From the NCBI RefSeq assembly GCF_034670005.1, contig NZ_JAXMOH010000014.1:1-64000 (forward strand): a stretch of 64,000 nt of DNA, given 5' to 3'. The notes under the pieces were generated by a model. It saw only the letters and a program-made list of their open reading frames with translations, was not told the origin of the DNA and searched no databases. Shown here piece by piece: positions 60,821-64,000 of the stretch. The DNA is from Thalassobius sp034670005 (GTDB lineage Bacteria; Pseudomonadota; Alphaproteobacteria; Rhodobacterales; Rhodobacteraceae). Within the stretch, counting starts at the first letter, position 1, and each line of letters starts with the position of its first letter. The position numbers were made by a program, and so were the translations under genes.

Positions 60821-61824
60821 CACTTTCAGATCAAGGCCATTCAAGCAGTAATGCCGCGACTGAGAAAACTAAATTTTATCTCGACGCGCAACACCTCTCG
60901 AAAGGCGCAGGGGCGGCCCAAACCTCCACGTTTTCTGAGGCAGCAGGCATGGCGTGCGGCGATGCGGTTGCGGTCATAAGTAAAAGCGATGACGCATGTT
61001 GCTCAGAAAAGAAAACAGCCACCGACCAGTTCCGCTATGACCTCGAAGCTCTGACAGCCATGCAGTTGCGGTCCAAGTACCGAGGCGAGGCGAACAGCCA
61101 TCGCAACATGCTCTCGCGTGAGAAGGTCAAGGGTGCCTTCGTCCACGAGAGCTTTCGGAGTTTCTCGGACTTCCTTCACCATGTCGGGCCGAAGCCCACG
61201 AAATCAGCCACGCTCGACCGCATTGACAACACCGATCCGGAATACGCACCGGGCAAGGTGCGATGGGCTGACAAACAGACACAGAACCGGAACAAGGGGG
61301 ACAGCCTGGTATTCACTTGCCCAACCAGTGGTCGCAGCTATACGGCAGGCCAACTTGCGAAAAAACAGGGTGTCACAGCTGCCGCAATTCGTTCTCGCCG
61401 TTCTAGGGGCTGGACGGATGCTGAGATCTTCGCAGGGCAAAGGGGCCTGAAAGTCCCCCAGCAAACGTCAGAACCAACTACGATCACACCTCCGGCCCGC
61501 AGGGTGGAGAAGTCCACGCGACAGATACTGTTTGAGCGCAACAGGGCGCTAATTGAGCACAGTCGGCGTGAGCATGGGGTCGAGCCGTTCATCGCAACCC
61601 CCAAAGAGACACAGGAAAACTTCCAAGACGATTTCCCTTACATACGCGGCGAAGAGTGGCTGCAACGCATGGAGGAGGCATTCGAAAAGCGAAAGCTGCC
61701 CCAGTACTGGAAAGAGTACGGGCCGCACATCAATTTCGCCGCGTTGCGCCCAGATCAGCAGGCATGGGTTCTGCGCATCGACCCGGCACAGGGACAAAAA
61801 ACGGAACTCGCAGATCACCTGTAA
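60817..61824 (+). CDS. Integrase-coupled protein with an HNH/AP2-like segment
   Basis: A 335-residue soluble protein. Residues 131-160 (TLDRIDNTDPEYAPGKVRWA, then NRNK) match the LDRIDN-G-Y-x-P-x-N-x-R-W-A pattern of phage HNH-type DNA-binding or endonuclease proteins. A following segment (TAGQLAKKQGVTAAAIRSRR) looks like a DNA-binding helix-turn-helix of the NUMOD kind. The start overlaps the integrase stop as ATGA, so the two are made together. A role in DNA cutting or integration is inferred. Confidence 0.6.
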   Translation: MTLSDQGHSSSNAATEKTKFYLDAQHLSKGAGAAQTSTFSEAAGMACGDAVAVISKSDDACCSEKKTATDQFRYDLEALTAMQLRSKYRGEANSHRNMLSREKVKGAFVHESFRSFSDFLHHVGPKPTKSATLDRIDNTDPEYAPGKVRWADKQTQNRNKGDSLVFTCPTSGRSYTAGQLAKKQGVTAAAIRSRRSRGWTDAEIFAGQRGLKVPQQTSEPTTITPPARRVEKSTRQILFERNRALIEHSRREHGVEPFIATPKETQENFQDDFPYIRGEEWLQRMEEAFEKRKLPQYWKEYGPHINFAALRPDQQAWVLRIDPAQGQKTELADHL

Positions 61825-61884
61825 CCTGCTGATCCTACGTGTTTTTGGCGGAGGTCTTGGTGGAAATGTAGGGGGACTTTTTGT

Positions 61885-61908
61885 CAGAGACATTTTCGCG
61901 TGTCTCTG
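61885..61908. repeat. 8-bp perfect inverted repeat
   Basis: CAGAGACA (61885-61892) and TGTCTCTG (61901-61908) around an 8-nt loop, in the 229-nt gap between the HNH-like gene and the RarA-like gene. No T-run follows. It could be a recombinase site or an element end. Confidence 0.45.
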
Positions 61909-62053
61909 TCGAACCCCTCCACCAGACCGGGGTCTGATCCGCAAAAACAGGTGGTCTGCGGCGTTATCTCCTTCCCTTAGGTGCCCCATCCCATACGCTA
62001 TTACATGGGTTCCAAGTCATTGATCCCCCTTCCAAAATCGAAGGAGCGATTGG

Positions 62054-63151
62054 ATGACAGAACTCGACCCACTTGACCGTTTCAGAACCGATCTCGTGTG
62101 CCGTCTTGCGGCCCGCGATCATGTCCCTGAGCGACACCCGATGACAGTTTCGCCCTGGGTGGCAATGTCAGCCCTTCAAAAAGCTGTTCGCAGAGGCCGC
62201 ACGGACCTAGCGTTGCGTGCAGCCGCGACCCTCCTGCGCGATGCACCGGATCGGCTCTGGCGTAGGCTGGGCGGCATCGCGTTCGAGGATGTCGGGCTTG
62301 GCAGCCTTTCTATGCTTGGTCTGACCGTCGCGTCATTGCGGGGCAAAAGGTTCCGCCGCGCGGTTGGCGGTGACTGGCCTGTCGCGTCACTGATTGTCAG
62401 CGAACTCTGCGCCGCTCGGAAAAGCCGCGCTTCGGACGATCTGTTGATGTCGCTGGAAACGCTCCCGTACCTTGAGCCGCAGCGCCGCGAGTTTGCCGCG
62501 ATGCCCAATTCTCGGCTTCGACTGCTCGCGCTGACAACCGACAACCTGCACCATCGCGCCTTGGCTCTGGTGTATCTCCTCGGCACTGACAGACCGGGAC
62601 ATGCCTTGCCCGCTCATCGCGGCGAACCGGGTCTAGCTTTCGACCTGCTGGACGAGTTGGGGGTGGCTCCAACCACACTGGCGATTTGCCGCGAGGGTCA
62701 CAAGAAGACAGGCGAGGCGTTGCCGCCTCTTGTTGCACTGTTGGCGTTGGAGAACGGCCTTCGCGCTGAAACGACCGATGATCCAGTTCCACCCGAAGCC
62801 CTGATCGGAAATTGTCCGGGTTGGGCGCTGGACATGTTCACTCGCGAAGGTAAGGGCGCGCTGACCCGGTTGCTCTCAACGAATGCAGGCATTGCCGGGA
62901 TGGCATCGGCGTTGATCCCCACTCCGCAACGGGTCCGCTTCCTTGGGCAGGTTCTGTTCCGGGTGGAAGGCGGCGTCCTTGCCAACCGGGTCGGGGGCGA
63001 CCTTGCCGACCGCCTGCACGCTCAGCTCATGTTCGACACGCTGGGCGTTGAACCCCACCACGCGGTTCAGGCGCTTGATCTGATGCGGGGCGACCTGCCG
63101 CTTCTGAACCGTATCCGCAAGACCATCATGAAGGCAGCCGACCATGCGTAA
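62054..63151 (+). CDS. RarA/MgsA C-terminal-domain-like protein, no ATPase
   Basis: A 365-residue soluble helical protein. Residues 37-84 (AMSALQKAVRRGRTDLALRA, then LWRRLGGIAFEDVGLGS) strongly resemble the tower and oligomerisation part of RarA/MgsA/WRNIP1 ATPases (SALHKSxRGSDPDAALYW, then RRLxRxASEDIGLAD). No Walker motif is present. AAGGAG precedes the ATG. The stop overlaps the next start by 8 nt, coupling it to a tyrosine recombinase. It may be a recombination or replication-fork adaptor. The resemblance is by eye. Confidence 0.55.
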   Translation: MTELDPLDRFRTDLVCRLAARDHVPERHPMTVSPWVAMSALQKAVRRGRTDLALRAAATLLRDAPDRLWRRLGGIAFEDVGLGSLSMLGLTVASLRGKRFRRAVGGDWPVASLIVSELCAARKSRASDDLLMSLETLPYLEPQRREFAAMPNSRLRLLALTTDNLHHRALALVYLLGTDRPGHALPAHRGEPGLAFDLLDELGVAPTTLAICREGHKKTGEALPPLVALLALENGLRAETTDDPVPPEALIGNCPGWALDMFTREGKGALTRLLSTNAGIAGMASALIPTPQRVRFLGQVLFRVEGGVLANRVGGDLADRLHAQLMFDTLGVEPHHAVQALDLMRGDLPLLNRIRKTIMKAADHA

Positions 63152-64000
63152 GGCGTTTCTAACATCGGATAATTCCCAATTAACGCGGGTCAACAGGGGC
63201 AGCCTTGAACACTCCGAGAAAGAACAAATTGCAGTTAATTTCACGAACGAAACGGACAGCAGGGCGCTGATCGAAACTCTGACGGATGAAGCTGCCGATC
63301 TGCTCCGGCACAGCCTTTCCGAAAACACAGCGCGGGCCTATCAGGGCGATCTCGACCATTTTCGAGCCTGGGGCGGAGTAGTCCCGGCCACGCCAGCCAT
63401 GATCTGCGCCTATGTCGGGGATCATGCGGGAAAGCTGGCCGTGGCAACGATCCTCCGCCGTATCTCGATGGTCTCAAAGGCGCACGAGGCCGCGAACTTG
63501 CCGAACCCTTGTCGCGCCGGGGTCGTGAAGGCCACCTTGCGCGGGTTGAAGCGGAAACACGGAAGCGCCCAGCGAAAAGCCAAGCCGCTTCTGCGCGACG
63601 ATCTGTTTCTTGTGATCGACGGCCTCGGTGACACCATCCGAGACCACCGCGACCGGGCGTTGCTGCTGCTCGGCTTCGCCGGAGGCTTTCGTCGGTCGGA
63701 ACTGGTCGGGCTGGAGCGCGACGACATCGAAGAGGTTCGGCAGGGTCTCGTTGTCACGCTTCGCCGAAGCAAAACCGACCCAGAAGGTGCAGGTCGCCAT
63801 ATCGGCATCCCGCACGGTCGCACCCGCCATTGTCCGGTTGCAGCCGTTGAGCGCTGGATTGAAGTGGCGGGCATCGAGACGGGAGCGCTCTTCCGCCCGA
63901 TCAACCGCCACGGCCATGTCGGGAGCGCGCCCCTGACAGGTGACGCTGTTTCCGTCCTGATCCGCGAACGGCTCAAGGCTGCCGGGTTCGACCCTGAGGG
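63144..64000 (+). CDS. Tyrosine recombinase, partial (runs off the window)
   Basis: At least 285 residues of a site-specific recombinase. The SAM-like core-binding part has LSENTARAYQGDLDHFRAWG. The catalytic domain begins with KPLLRDDLFLVIDGLGDTIR and has LLGFAGGFRRSELVGLERDD, the Arg of box I. The second Arg, His and the Tyr lie beyond the window. It overlaps the preceding gene by 8 nt. It is a XerC/D-like or phage-type enzyme with no attachment site visible. Confidence 0.88.
   Translation, partial: MRKAFLTSDNSQLTRVNRGSLEHSEKEQIAVNFTNETDSRALIETLTDEAADLLRHSLSENTARAYQGDLDHFRAWGGVVPATPAMICAYVGDHAGKLAVATILRRISMVSKAHEAANLPNPCRAGVVKATLRGLKRKHGSAQRKAKPLLRDDLFLVIDGLGDTIRDHRDRALLLLGFAGGFRRSELVGLERDDIEEVRQGLVVTLRRSKTDPEGAGRHIGIPHGRTRHCPVAAVERWIEVAGIETGALFRPINRHGHVGSAPLTGDAVSVLIRERLKAAGFDPE

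Overview
The window looks like chromosomal DNA of a marine-type alphaproteobacterium of the Rhodobacteraceae (Roseobacter group). The evidence is a sigma-E/ChrR singlet-oxygen locus of the Rhodobacter type, a MipZ division-site ATPase, TIGR02300, DUF1467, DUF2177 and DUF1365 proteins, TRAP transporters, and high G+C coding DNA with strong GGAGG-type ribosome sites. The assignment rests on gene content and protein resemblance, not on a database search.

Layout. 1-5.6 kb: a broken IS3-type transposase fragment; two standalone CZB-type proteins, one with a degenerate zinc site; a zinc-ribbon membrane protein coupled to a nitroreductase; a small heat-shock protein; dtd; initiator tRNA-Met; then a scar holding a fragment of a methylcrotonyl-CoA carboxylase beta gene and a stub of a possible replication-initiator gene. 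5.7-14 kb: a catabolic cluster for an unidentified organic acid (TRAP transporter, MaoC/FAS1-like dehydratase, acyl-CoA synthetase) divergent from an IclR regulator, a thioesterase and a CoA-transferase, with a perfect 14-bp palindrome between the two arms. 14.4-21 kb: rpoE-chrR divergent from a tightly overlapping operon (FAD oxidoreductase, DUF1365, cyclopropane-fatty-acid-synthase-like methyltransferase, SDR, TspO-like, DUF2177); two mirror-image sigma-E-like promoters lie between them, and a fasciclin remnant follows chrR. 21.2-25.5 kb: a complete Mla/Pqi-type lipid transporter. 26-33 kb: katG, a second nitroreductase, an EI24 membrane protein, methylmalonyl-CoA epimerase, an orphan response regulator, a GNAT enzyme and mipZ. 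33.2-41.6 kb: a MarR-controlled homogentisate operon (hmgA, fumarylacetoacetase, MBL-fold protein, FAD hydroxylase, DUF2783), followed by a PLP decarboxylase and an HpaI-type aldolase. 41.7-53 kb: housekeeping genes (moaE, moaD, pgsA, uvrC, a pteridine-reductase-like SDR, a Na/Ca exchanger, an S49 peptidase, a GntR regulator, a YgjP-like metalloprotease), with a sensor kinase and a periplasmic partner inserted between pgsA and uvrC.

53.1-64 kb is accessory. A 5.8-kb island sits in tRNA-Ala(GGC), bounded by a 15-bp direct repeat of the tRNA 3' end. It carries a P4-type integrase, an AlpA-like regulator, a replication/HTH protein, a zinc-ribbon protein, a higBA toxin-antitoxin pair and small membrane proteins. 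A second integrase starts just beyond the right repeat, as if a second element is integrated in tandem; it is translationally coupled to an HNH-like protein. The window ends in another coupled pair: a protein resembling the C-terminal part of the RarA/MgsA clamp-loader ATPase without its ATPase, followed by a tyrosine recombinase that runs off the end.

The most unusual items are the recombinase-coupled RarA-like gene, the tandem tRNA-Ala islands, the CZB paralogue pair with a lost cysteine, the mirror-image sigma-E promoters, and the cysteine-free periplasmic protein overlapping a hybrid histidine kinase.
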